Below are positions 24,984 to 32,485 of a DNA stretch of 54,067 nucleotides, in pieces. Origin of the DNA: Bacillota bacterium (GTDB lineage: Bacteria > Bacillota > Clostridia > Oscillospirales > Ethanoligenentaceae); assembly GCA_023391535.1 (NCBI GenBank), contig JAEWAU010000052.1, positions 1-54,067 of the forward strand, read 5' to 3'. The notes under the pieces were generated by a model. That model searched no databases. It was not told the origin of the DNA and worked only from the letters and a program-made list of their open reading frames with translations. Position numbers and translations under genes: made by a program. Every line of letters begins with the position of its first letter. Within the stretch, counting starts at the first letter, position 1.

Positions 24984-26861
24984 ATGGTTCTGATTCCGGC
25001 GCCCGCGCATTTGAAAGAGACCGGCGGCGGCTTCCGCATCGGCCCGCGCTGCCCCATCTCGCTGAGCCCCGCGTGCGGGGAAAGCGAACTGGAAACCGCC
25101 CGCCTGCTGCAGGGCGAGCTCGAACATCTGTTGCCCGTGCGCGCCCCCCTCACGCGCGAAACCGCAAACGGCGGCGGGGGCATCCGCCTGGAGCTCGCCG
25201 GCGTATCGAAGGACCCCGGCGGGGGGGACGATCCCAGCGCGGGGGAAGGCTCCTACACGCTCGAGATCGGCGAAAGCGGTGTGACCCTGGCCGGCGGCGG
25301 CGACGGCCTGTTCTGGGGCGCGCAGACATTGCGCCAGATTCTCCGGCAGACGGGGGCCTCCCTGCCCGGCCTGCGCATCGACGACCGCCCCTTTTTCCCG
25401 CAGAGGGGCTTTTTCCACGACGTTACGCGCGGAAAGGTGCCGCGGCTCGAAACGCTGTTCGAGCTTGTGGACCGCCTCGCGTTCTATAAGATCAACCAGC
25501 TCCAGCTTTACGTGGAACACACGTTCGCGTTCCGCGGGCTCAGCGAGGCGTGGTACGGGAAGGACCCGCTCACGGCCTCGGATATCCTCGAGCTCGACGC
25601 TTACTGCCGCAGGCGCCATGTGGAGCTTATCCCCGCGCTCGCCACCTTCGGGCACCTCTACGAGATCCTCTCCACGCGGTCGTTTTCCGCGCTCAGCGAG
25701 CTCGATTCCGCGGGCCGCGGGCCCTTCGGCTGGTACGACCGTATGCAGCACCACACGCTGGACGTTTCGAACCCCGCGAGCTTCGAACTCGTGCGCGCCA
25801 TGCTCGACGAATACATGCCCCTGTTTTCCTCGAAGCGCTTCAACATCTGCTGCGACGAAACCTTCGACCTCGGCCGGGGCAAAAACGCGCAGGCGCTGCG
25901 GGAAAAGGGCGCCGGGCGCCTCTACGTCGATTTTCTGCGCAAGGTGGCCGGGTATGTGCAGAGCAAGGGCCGAAAAGTTTTGTTCTGGGGCGATATCATC
26001 CTCAAGCACCCCGAATACCTGAGCGAGCTGCCGGAAAACAGCGAGTGCCTCTTCTGGGATTACTCCCCTGACGTGAAGGAGGACGGCGTGCGCACGCTGG
26101 CGCAGGCGGGCCTGCCGTTCCAGGTGTGCTGCGGCGTTTGCGGCTGGAACCGGCTGATGAACCTCTTTTCCGACGCCTACGAAAACACCGCGCGCCTTGC
26201 CGCCTACGGCAAAAAATACGGCGCCTGCGGCATGATCACCACCGACTGGGGCGACTTCGGCCACATCAACCTGCTCGGCTCCTCCATTCCCGGCATGATC
26301 GTGGGCGCCGGATTTTCGTGGAACCCCGGCGATGCGCGCGGCTTCGAAGCCTTCTGCGGGGACGTATCCCTGCTCGAATACGGGAACCACCGTCTGGTGC
26401 CGCTGCTCTCCGAGCTTTCGCGGCAGCAGGCCGGCACATGGGGCAGCCTCGTGGCCTGGCACGAGGCGCAGTTTCTTGAAAACTCCGACGCCCGGCGCGA
26501 CGCGGCCGCCCTGCGCGCGCTCGATGAAGAAAAGGCCCTCGGCGGCTTCCGGCGGGCGCTGGAGCTGGAACAGCAGCTCGTTGAGGCCGGCTTCGAAGCG
26601 CGCAATCCGCTCGACGCGCGGGAATTCGTCGTGGCGGCGCACGGCGCCGCGCTGTTTGACGCCGCGTGCCTCGCCCTGAAAAAAGCCTCGTTCGGCGGGC
26701 GGGAGCAGGCGATGGAGCCTTCCCGGCTCGCCGCGGAACTGGAGCTCTGGTTTGCCGATTACACGGATGTCTGGCGCGCGCGCAACCGCGAAAGCGAACT
26801 TTTCCGCATCCGGGATACCCTTGCCGCGCTGTGCGCCTTTCTGCGCGCGCAGGCAGCGTAA
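24984..26861 (+). CDS. Glycoside hydrolase family 20 beta-N-acetylhexosaminidase, cytoplasmic
   Basis: This 625-residue protein starts with the GH20b-like small domain (IPAPAHLKETGGGFRIG...EGSYTLEIGESGVTLAGGG, about 3-130) followed by the catalytic barrel (RGFFHDVTRGKVPRLETLFELVDRLAFYKINQLQLYVEHTF onward). The catalytic Asp-Glu pair is Asp291-Glu292 in the context FNICCDETFDLG; most relatives have HIGGDE here. There is no signal peptide, so it should act in the cytoplasm on imported chitooligosaccharides or other GlcNAc/GalNAc-terminated sugars. GGGAAGG lies eight bases before the ATG at 24984. A bidirectional terminator follows. Confidence 0.88.
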   Translation: MVLIPAPAHLKETGGGFRIGPRCPISLSPACGESELETARLLQGELEHLLPVRAPLTRETANGGGGIRLELAGVSKDPGGGDDPSAGEGSYTLEIGESGVTLAGGGDGLFWGAQTLRQILRQTGASLPGLRIDDRPFFPQRGFFHDVTRGKVPRLETLFELVDRLAFYKINQLQLYVEHTFAFRGLSEAWYGKDPLTASDILELDAYCRRRHVELIPALATFGHLYEILSTRSFSALSELDSAGRGPFGWYDRMQHHTLDVSNPASFELVRAMLDEYMPLFSSKRFNICCDETFDLGRGKNAQALREKGAGRLYVDFLRKVAGYVQSKGRKVLFWGDIILKHPEYLSELPENSECLFWDYSPDVKEDGVRTLAQAGLPFQVCCGVCGWNRLMNLFSDAYENTARLAAYGKKYGACGMITTDWGDFGHINLLGSSIPGMIVGAGFSWNPGDARGFEAFCGDVSLLEYGNHRLVPLLSELSRQQAGTWGSLVAWHEAQFLENSDARRDAAALRALDEEKALGGFRRALELEQQLVEAGFEARNPLDAREFVVAAHGAALFDAACLALKKASFGGREQAMEPSRLAAELELWFADYTDVWRARNRESELFRIRDTLAALCAFLRAQAA

Positions 26862-26866
26862 ACCCA

Positions 26867-26910
26867 AACGCAAAAAGCGCTGCCCCGGCCGGGGCGGCGC
26901 TTTTTGCGTT
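26867..26910. terminator. Bidirectional terminator between GH20 and cbiO
   Basis: AACGCAAAAAGCGC... / ...GCGCTTTTTGCGTT with a GC-rich inner stem (TGCCCCGGCCGGGGCG). T-runs lie on both strands, so it serves both convergent operons. Confidence 0.88.
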
Positions 26911-26922
26911 CCATACCTGCGT

Positions 26923-27744
26923 TTACGGCTCGGACGCATCCTGCGGAGGGAACTTACTCTGCGGAGGGTACTGCTCAAAATCCCACGGGTGCGTGTGGTA
27001 GTGTTCGTCCACCAGGTTCACGCGCCGCAGAAGCTCCGCGTCCCGGAGCAGCTCGGCCACAGGCCTGTCCGCCGCTATGGCGCGGTTTTCATCGAACAGC
27101 ACCGCACGGTCGGAAACGTGCGGTACAAGCTCCAGATTGTGCGTGGCGAAAATCAGCGTCTTGCCCGCGCCGCCCAGCGCCTGCAGCAGGCGCAGCAGCC
27201 ACGCCTGCGAGCGCGGGTCCAGGCTGTTTGTAGGCTCGTCCAGAATAAGGACGTCCGGGTTCAGGATGAGCGCGCTGCCGATGGCGATCTTCTTCTTTTC
27301 GCCGCCGCTCAGGTGATAGGGCGGCAGATCGAGCAGCTTTTCCACGCCCAGCATCCGCGCAAGCTCCCCGATACGCCGTTCGATCTCCGCGCGCGGCATC
27401 CCAAGCTGCAGCGGCCCGAAGGCCAGCTCCTCGTACACCGTGCTGCAGAACAGCTGCGCCTCCGAGTTCTGGAACACGAACCCCACCCTGCGGTGATAGC
27501 GCCCCGCGGCCTCCCCGTTCAGCCGTTTTTGCTCCATCGGCTCGCCGAACGCCCGGAACGACCCTTCCTGCGGAAACAGCAGCCCCGCCAGGATCTTCAG
27601 CAGCGTCGATTTGCCGCAGCCGTTCGCGCCCAGAACGCTCACGCGCTCGCCTTCCCGGATGGTAAGGTTCAGGCCTTCGAGCACCGGCGCGCTTTGCGGG
27701 TAGGCGAATGTGATTTTCTGAAGTTCAAAAACAGTGTTCTTCAA
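26923..27744 (-). CDS. cbiO: Cobalt/nickel ECF transporter ATP-binding protein CbiO
   Basis: This 273-residue ABC ATPase has Walker A GANGCGKST, signature LSGGEKKKIAIG, and Walker B VLILDEPT followed by NSLDPRS. The Q-loop region (VGFVFQNSEAQLFCSTVYEELAFG) is typical of ECF-type ATPases. It energises metal uptake with CbiQ and CbiM. It is the last gene of the operon and overlaps cbiQ by 4 bases. The C-terminal tail is rich in Pro/Gln. Cobalt versus nickel cannot be told from sequence; a CobO-type gene elsewhere in the window favours cobalt. Confidence 0.92.
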   Translation of the reverse strand: MKNTVFELQKITFAYPQSAPVLEGLNLTIREGERVSVLGANGCGKSTLLKILAGLLFPQEGSFRAFGEPMEQKRLNGEAAGRYHRRVGFVFQNSEAQLFCSTVYEELAFGPLQLGMPRAEIERRIGELARMLGVEKLLDLPPYHLSGGEKKKIAIGSALILNPDVLILDEPTNSLDPRSQAWLLRLLQALGGAGKTLIFATHNLELVPHVSDRAVLFDENRAIAADRPVAELLRDAELLRRVNLVDEHYHTHPWDFEQYPPQSKFPPQDASEP

Positions 27745-28679
27745 AACAGATGTTCACCCGCAATCAAAACAATTAAAATCAAGATGTTATTCACCAGAAA
27801 CACGATATCGGCGCCGCCGATTTTAAAGCGCTCCATGCTCACAGGCCTGCCCGCAAAGCCCCGGCAGACCATGGCGTCGTAGATTTCCTCACTGAGCAGG
27901 TGGCTTTTTAAAAACATGTGGGCGGCGCTGCGGCTCATGAACCGCCGGTTTTCGGAAGCGTCGAGCCGGCCCACCGTTCGGAGAAAGCGCGCCTCCATCA
28001 TGTTGCCGGCGATATCCGCCATAACGAAAATATACCGGTACGTCATGTTCAGAATCGACACGACCAGAAGCGGCACGCGCATGCGCGCAAGAGCGCCGGT
28101 GATGCGGTTCCACCTTGTCGTAAGCAGCAGAAGAAAAGCGAACGAGAGCGAAATGCCGGGGCGCAGCGCCAGACGAAACGCCATGGCAATGCCGGGCGCC
28201 GTAAAGTACAGCCCGGTTTGGCTCCCGAACGTTCCGGGACGCAGCACGGTAAAAAGCGGGGTTCCCTTTGCAAACAGGCTGGAAGCGCCGGGCAGGGAGA
28301 AAAGAAAAAGAATCAGGGGAATATAGGCCCATACCCGGCGGAGGTAGTCCTTCATATTTAGCCCCGAAAGCCTTGCGTAAGCGAGCGCGATTACGGCAAG
28401 CGCCAGCAAAACGGCAAGGCTTGAGGCGAAAGCGGAAAAAAGCATAAAACCGAACAGCACAAGGACCTTGACCCGGGGGTCAATGCCTTGCAGCAGCATG
28501 GGTTTCACCGCGTACCGCTCGCAGAAGAATTCATTCTCAAAAACTTCTGAAAAATGATGGAGCGTTTTCGTGATAAAACTCGTTCCGGCCGGCCGGATTT
28601 TGAGATCGGTATCCGGATTTTTCTTCAGCAGCCACGGCGGAACGCCGGGCCGCAGCTCCGGATCATTCGGTTTTGGCAC
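27741..28679 (-). CDS. cbiQ: Cobalt ECF transporter T component CbiQ
   Basis: This 312-residue membrane protein of the EcfT/CbiQ family has a long N-terminal cytoplasmic extension, then hydrophobic segments (VLVLFGFMLFSAFASSLAVLLALAVIALAYARLSG), and the coupling-helix signature seen as ALARMRVPLLVV...AMVCRGF with the ARG-like motif. It links the CbiO ATPase to the CbiM substrate component. It overlaps cbiO by 4 bases and starts 6 bases after cbiM ends, so the three are cotranslated. The N-terminus (about 85 residues before the first membrane span) is longer than in many CbiQ proteins. Confidence 0.9.
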   Translation of the reverse strand: MPKPNDPELRPGVPPWLLKKNPDTDLKIRPAGTSFITKTLHHFSEVFENEFFCERYAVKPMLLQGIDPRVKVLVLFGFMLFSAFASSLAVLLALAVIALAYARLSGLNMKDYLRRVWAYIPLILFLFSLPGASSLFAKGTPLFTVLRPGTFGSQTGLYFTAPGIAMAFRLALRPGISLSFAFLLLLTTRWNRITGALARMRVPLLVVSILNMTYRYIFVMADIAGNMMEARFLRTVGRLDASENRRFMSRSAAHMFLKSHLLSEEIYDAMVCRGFAGRPVSMERFKIGGADIVFLVNNILILIVLIAGEHLF

Positions 28680-28685
28680 TGTTCT

Positions 28686-29732
28686 CTATTTACCTTTCTT
28701 TTTGCCTTCCCGCTGCGCCCTTTTTACAAGAAAAGACGTCAGCAGAATCAGCCCGACAATGAGAATCATTCCGACAGCCGCCGAAAGAATATAACCCGCT
28801 ACGGAACCGGCTGTGCTGCCGCCCAGCGCGGGAAGGGAATAACCCGGCAGCAGGGCATTCCACTTATCCGCCATGGCCCCGAACCCTTTCGGGATATAGC
28901 CGATCATCGCTTTGATTTCCGCGGAGCTGTATTCGCCCCAGGCGGTGCCGGATGCGATCAGCCCAAGCGGCGTCAGGACGATCAGAACAAGGAGCGGAAG
29001 GAGCATCGCTTTATAGCGGCGGAAGAACGGGGCCTTCGGCTCTTCCGCAAGCACCGGCTGGCCCTGGGCGAAGAGCTGCGGGGCCGCCTTTGCGAGATAC
29101 GCCACGGCCGCGGCCGTGATCATCGCGTCGACCGGCCCGGCAATCACGCCGTGCGCGAACATCATGGCGGGAATCGAAACCGAAAGGCCATACGGGCAGT
29201 AAAGCGGCAGGCCGTTTGCGCCCCTGAAAAGAATCGGCTGGATGCCGAATTCGACGGACGCGCAAAAAGCCGCGGCGTTGATGCCGATATAGCTGCCGAT
29301 AAAAGCGCCGGCAAGGCTCCGGCCGCTTCCGAGCTTCGCTTTGCCCGAGATCAGTTTATAGACATAGTAGCCGGCAAAAGGCATGACCACGGCCATATTG
29401 AAGCAGTTGAAGCCGTAAGCCATAATTCCGCCGTCGCCGAAAACGAGCGCCTGTATGAGCAGCGCGGTGGAAACCGAAACGGTTGCCGCCCACGGCCCCA
29501 ATAAAACCGCGATGAAAACGGCGCCCACCGCATGCGCCGAGCTCCCCCCGGCCACCGGAACGTTGAACATCATAATCACAAAAGAAAACGCCGCGCAGAG
29601 CGCCAGAGTCGGTATTCTTTTCTCGCTCAGCTTCTTTTTGACCTTGCTCAGAGCGACCGACCAGACAGGCACCATCGCTGCCAGGGCAGGAATAGTCGTC
29701 TGCGGCGCGAGGTATCCGTCCGGAATATGCAT
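28686..29732 (-). CDS. cbiM: Cobalt/nickel transport protein CbiM with C-terminal PDGLE-like region
   Basis: The family's conserved N-terminus MHIPDGYLAP coordinates the metal and must be exact, which supports ATG at 29732 (GAGGAGG nine bases upstream). Residues to about 220 are the multi-span CbiM core with the SAHAVGA and FAHGV segments. The C-terminal 120 residues (LTPLGLIASGTAWGEY..., one more span pair) match the PDGLE/CbiN-like extension that in other species is a separate small subunit. The 348-residue protein is the substrate-binding component. Expression is probably controlled by the structured leader upstream. Confidence 0.9.
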   Translation of the reverse strand: MHIPDGYLAPQTTIPALAAMVPVWSVALSKVKKKLSEKRIPTLALCAAFSFVIMMFNVPVAGGSSAHAVGAVFIAVLLGPWAATVSVSTALLIQALVFGDGGIMAYGFNCFNMAVVMPFAGYYVYKLISGKAKLGSGRSLAGAFIGSYIGINAAAFCASVEFGIQPILFRGANGLPLYCPYGLSVSIPAMMFAHGVIAGPVDAMITAAAVAYLAKAAPQLFAQGQPVLAEEPKAPFFRRYKAMLLPLLVLIVLTPLGLIASGTAWGEYSSAEIKAMIGYIPKGFGAMADKWNALLPGYSLPALGGSTAGSVAGYILSAAVGMILIVGLILLTSFLVKRAQREGKKKGK

Positions 29733-29741
29733 GAAGCCGGT

Positions 29742-29882
29742 TCCTCCTCAAAAAAATACCCATGACGGGCATCGTCCTGCGGCCGCGCCCGCCCCGAACC
29801 GGGAACGGAAACGCCGCGAAAGCCCTTCATGGGTCACATTCCTCTGATGAAAAAACGCCGCGGATGCCTTCCTGGCACCCAT
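29742..29882 (-). promoter_or_regulatory. Structured leader of cbiMQO with competing helices (riboswitch candidate)
   Basis: The RNA should begin about 29882 with AUGGGU (29882-29877), which can pair with ACCCAU (29834-29829). Inside is the small hairpin GCC-AGGAA-GGC. ACCCAUGAAGGGC (29834-29822) can instead pair with GCCCGUCAUGGGU (29770-29758), directly followed by UAUUUUUUU, forming a terminator just before the cbiM ribosome site. The two states exclude each other. I see no cobalamin-riboswitch box. An AUG at 29830 with AGAGGA nine bases upstream could alternatively start a leader peptide. Confidence 0.55.
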
Positions 29883-29888
29883 AAATTT

Positions 29889-29917
29889 ATTGTAGCACGG
29901 CCGCTGCGGCCCGTCAA
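29889..29917 (-). promoter_or_regulatory. Promoter of the cbiMQO operon
   Basis: On the minus strand, TTGACG (29912-29917), 17-nt spacer and TACAAT (29889-29894). It predicts a start at or next to the AUGGGU of the leader. Confidence 0.8.
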
Positions 29918-29963
29918 TCCTTTTCGGAGCCGGGGCAGGGCTCCCTGTATCGTCCGCGCGGCA

Positions 29964-29992
29964 TTGCAGCGGCGGGCCGGCGATGCTATACT
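29964..29992 (+). promoter_or_regulatory. Promoter of the Crp/Fnr gene
   Basis: TTGCAG (29964-29969), 17-nt spacer, TATACT (29987-29992) with extended -10 TGC. Confidence 0.75.
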
Positions 29993-30071
29993 GATACCGT
30001 AGCATTTCCGGTGCTAACGGACGAGTTTCAGGCGCGTTCCGAACGCTTTGCCGCAACCGAGGAGGCGTGTG

Positions 30072-30749
30072 ATGATAAACCGCAGCGATTTTATGTTTTT
30101 GCAGGAGCATCTGCCCCTGTTCGACCGCCTCGCCCCCGAGGAGCGGGAAATGCTGGCGGCGACGTGCTCCGGCGCCGCATACGGCCCCGGCGAGCTCATT
30201 CTGAGCCGCGACCGCGAGTGCAACGGGCTGGTGCTCGTGAAAAGCGGGCAGCTCCGGGCCTTTTTCGAGGCGGAGGACGGCAAGGAAATCACGCTCTACC
30301 GTCTGCTCGCGGGGGACATCTGCATCCTCTCGGCCGCGTGCGTGCTCAAAAATCTCACCTTCGAGGTGACGCTGGAAACGGAGAAAAAAAGCGCCGTGCT
30401 GTTCATCCCCGCTTCCGTTTGGGGGAAGCTGACGGAAAAGAACAGCGCGGCGAAGGAATTCTCCCTCGAACTCGTGAACGAGCGCTTTTCGGAAGTGATG
30501 TGGGTGATGGAGCAGATGGTTTCCAAGAATATGGGCCAGCGCGTCGCCGCGTTTCTGCTGGAACAGGCGGCGCTGGAGGGCTCGGATACGCTGACGCTGA
30601 CACACGAGGCCATCGCCAAAAACCTGGGCACCGCGCGTGAGGTCGTCAGCCGCATCCTCAAATATCTGGAAAACGACGGGCTGGTGCGGCTCTCGCGCGG
30701 GCAGATCCGGCTCACGGATGAGAAACGGCTGCGGGAGATGAGCCGTTAA
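30072..30749 (+). CDS. Crp/Fnr family transcriptional regulator
   Basis: This 225-residue regulator has an N-terminal cyclic-nucleotide-binding-like beta-roll (LILSRDRECNGLVLVKSGQLRAFF, about 45-100) and a C-terminal helix-turn-helix of Crp type (TLTHEAIAKNLGTAREVVSRILKYLENDGLVRL). It lacks the N-terminal four-Cys cluster of Fnr but carries DICILSAACVL, whose two cysteines recur in a Clostridial subgroup as I recall it, and which could sense redox state. GGAGG sits seven bases before ATG 30072. It converges with thioredoxin, and the two stop codons overlap by 4 bases. Control of thioredoxin is possible, not shown. Confidence 0.9.
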   Translation: MINRSDFMFLQEHLPLFDRLAPEEREMLAATCSGAAYGPGELILSRDRECNGLVLVKSGQLRAFFEAEDGKEITLYRLLAGDICILSAACVLKNLTFEVTLETEKKSAVLFIPASVWGKLTEKNSAAKEFSLELVNERFSEVMWVMEQMVSKNMGQRVAAFLLEQAALEGSDTLTLTHEAIAKNLGTAREVVSRILKYLENDGLVRLSRGQIRLTDEKRLREMSR

Positions 30750-31069
30750 GCTTTAACCGGGCTGAGCATGGAAAGCAGCACGGGCTTGGGTGTGACGCCC
30801 ACGCGCTGTTCCGCCACGCGGCCGCCCCGCATCACCACGAGGGTGGGGATGCTCATGACGGAAAACTGCGAGGCAAGTTCCGGCTCCTCGTCGACGTTGA
30901 GCTTGGCCACCACGGCGGAGCCTTCGAGCTCGCGGGCTACCTCCTCGACGATCGGCGACTGCATCCGGCACGGGCCGCACCAGCTTGCCCAGAAGTCGAT
31001 GAGCACCGGTTTATCGGAACGGAGAACGATCTCTTCAAAATTATTGCGGTTGAGTTCAATGGCGGACAT
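30746..31069 (-). CDS. trxA: Thioredoxin
   Basis: This 107-residue thioredoxin has active site FWASWCGPC (Cys31/Cys34), the cis-proline segment IPTLVVMRGG and the usual fold length. It reduces protein disulfides in the cytoplasm using thioredoxin reductase, which is not encoded here. GGAAG precedes the ATG at 31069. The transcript starts about 150 nt upstream at a promoter whose spacer holds a perfect 19-bp palindrome (see 31226-31254). It converges on the Crp/Fnr gene with overlapping stop codons. Confidence 0.95.
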   Translation of the reverse strand: MSAIELNRNNFEEIVLRSDKPVLIDFWASWCGPCRMQSPIVEEVARELEGSAVVAKLNVDEEPELASQFSVMSIPTLVVMRGGRVAEQRVGVTPKPVLLSMLSPVKA

Positions 31070-31157
31070 AATAAATCTTCCTTTCTGAAAGGGGATTTGC
31101 GGCGCGCGGAAAAAGCGCGGGGGCAAGCGCGGAATAAGTGGGATGGAATTTAGTTTC

Positions 31158-31187
31158 CCGGGCGGCTGCGCGCCGCCCGGCTTTTTT
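31158..31187 (+). terminator. Plus-strand terminator opposite the trxA leader
   Basis: CCGGGCGGC / GCCGCCCGG with a TGCGC loop and CTTTTTT on the plus strand. No plus-strand gene ends nearby; it would stop read-through from the Crp/Fnr gene after it has crossed trxA in antisense. Confidence 0.7.
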
Positions 31188-31225
31188 CCGAATTCCCGTT
31201 TCGCTGTTTTCCCTTTTGCAGCTTC

Positions 31226-31254
31226 AGTATATCCCGCGGCGCGGGATACTTCCG
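31226..31254 (-). promoter_or_regulatory. trxA promoter with a 19-bp palindrome in the spacer
   Basis: Minus-strand -10 TATACT (31226-31231) and a poor -35 (CGGAAG, 31249-31254). The 17-nt spacer is almost entirely the perfect palindrome TATCCCGCG-C-CGCGGGATA (31230-31248). This is an operator-like arrangement. Confidence 0.5.
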
Positions 31255-31344
31255 TAACAATGTCACACACACGCGCATTTTTTCGCATATATATCTACGG
31301 TTCGGCCGGTTTTCCGGGATGCGAACGGTTTCAGCCACACCGCG

Positions 31345-31437
31345 CCATTTCCAGAAAAACCGGCACATTCGAAGTGTTTTGCCTTTTCGCCGGAGGCGAA
31401 CAGACGAAACGCAGCTTCTCCCGGCTTATGGAATTGC
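31345..31437 (+). repeat. Dispersed structured element, copy B
   Basis: 93 nt, with ends CATTTCCA and TGGAATTGC. The inner stem is GTGTTT / AAACGC, and the apical hairpin TTGCCT / AGGCGA replaces C-G pairs of copy A by U-A and U·G. It ends 47 nt before the dipeptidase start, the same distance as copy A to lacI. Confidence 0.7.
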
Positions 31438-31484
31438 TGTAAATGGGCGGCCTTCGCGCCGCCGGGGAAAGGGGCGTTCTTTTT

Positions 31485-32447
31485 TTGAGCTATTTTGACC
31501 TGCATTGCGACACCGTCACCGAATGTTTTATCCGCGGCGAGGGGCTTGCGGAAAACAGTTTGCACTGGTCGCTGCACCGCGCCGAGCCCCTCGCCCCGCT
31601 GGCGCAGGTTTTCGCCGTGTGGATGCCGGACAATTTTCGCGGCGAGGCCGCCGTGAAGCGCTTTGACGGTGTGGCCGCCGTGTTTTTTACCGAGATGGAG
31701 AAAAACGCGGGGGCGATTGCGTTTTGCAAAACCGCCGCGGAGCTCCGGGCGGCGCTGAACGGCGGCCGCGCCGCCGCATTGCTTTCCATCGAGGGCGGGG
31801 CGGCGCTGGGCGGCCGGCTCGAAAACCTGGACCGCGCCTACGAAATGGGCGTACGCCTGCTCACGCTCACCTGGAACGGGCGCTGCGAGCTGGGCGACGG
31901 CGTGATGGAGCCGGAAGCACAGGGGCTCACCGCATTCGGGCGGCAGGTTGTGCGCCGCATGGAAGAGCTGCGCATGGCGGTGGATGTGTCGCATCTTTCC
32001 GAACGGGGATTCTGGGATGTAGCGGAGCTGAGCGCGCGCCCGTTTCTGGCAAGCCACTCCAACGCCAAAGCCGTGTGCGGCCACCCGCGCAACCTTTCGG
32101 ATGAACAGTTCCGCGAGATCGTGCGGCGCGGCGGGCTTGTGGGGCTCAATTTGTACCGCCGCTTTCTGCGCGACAACGGCGACGCCGATTTCTCCGACGT
32201 GCTGCGCCACGCCGAGTATTTTCTCGCGCTGGGCGGAGAACACGCGCTCGCCCTGGGCGGCGACCTCGACGGCTCCGAGCTGCCCGCGTGCATGCGCGGC
32301 GTTGAGGATATGCCCCGGCTGCGGGAGGAATTGCTGCGCCGCCTGCCCGAAACCACGGTGGAGGATCTCTTTTTCGGCAACGCGCGCCGTTTCTTTGAAA
32401 AGATTCTGGAACCGGGAGAAATTTCTTTGGAAAGCGGGAGAATGTAG
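31485..32447 (+). CDS. Membrane dipeptidase family protein (peptidase M19)
   Basis: This 320-residue zinc dipeptidase of the renal-dipeptidase type has the metal motif FDLHCDT at the very N-terminus, SIEGGAALG (metal Glu), DVSHLSERGFWDV (His) and SHSNA (His), and then ALGGDLDG with the C-terminal Asp. Bacterial members hydrolyse dipeptides, some with D-residues, in the cytoplasm. No signal peptide is present. ATG at 31443 would add an unconserved stretch and overlap its own ribosome site; TTG at 31485 has AAAGGGG ten bases upstream and puts FDLHCDT at the expected place. Element copy B lies in its leader. Confidence 0.85.
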   Translation: MSYFDLHCDTVTECFIRGEGLAENSLHWSLHRAEPLAPLAQVFAVWMPDNFRGEAAVKRFDGVAAVFFTEMEKNAGAIAFCKTAAELRAALNGGRAAALLSIEGGAALGGRLENLDRAYEMGVRLLTLTWNGRCELGDGVMEPEAQGLTAFGRQVVRRMEELRMAVDVSHLSERGFWDVAELSARPFLASHSNAKAVCGHPRNLSDEQFREIVRRGGLVGLNLYRRFLRDNGDADFSDVLRHAEYFLALGGEHALALGGDLDGSELPACMRGVEDMPRLREELLRRLPETTVEDLFFGNARRFFEKILEPGEISLESGRM

Positions 32448-32476
32448 TTCAATATTCTTCTTTAATTTGAAATTTA

Positions 32477-32485
32477 TGTTATAAT
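32477..32485 (+). promoter_or_regulatory. Extended -10 promoter of the diguanylate cyclase gene
   Basis: TGTTATAAT (TGnTATAAT) in an AT-rich patch, with no clear -35. The leader to the start codon is about 180 nt and GC-rich, with CCGGCC.../TTTTGCCGG and GTTTGCC.../GGGAAAC stems but no riboswitch I recognise. Confidence 0.6.

Noticed and set aside
24324..26978. 884-codon minus-strand open frame opposite nagA and GH20
   Set aside because: It is a shadow of two well-supported plus-strand enzymes. There is no ribosome site or family resemblance.
29742..29882. Cobalamin riboswitch or NiCo riboswitch upstream of cbiM
   Set aside because: The B12 box and GCCACTG element are missing, and the conserved junction bases of the NiCo class, as I remember them, are not present. 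Kept as an unclassified leader.
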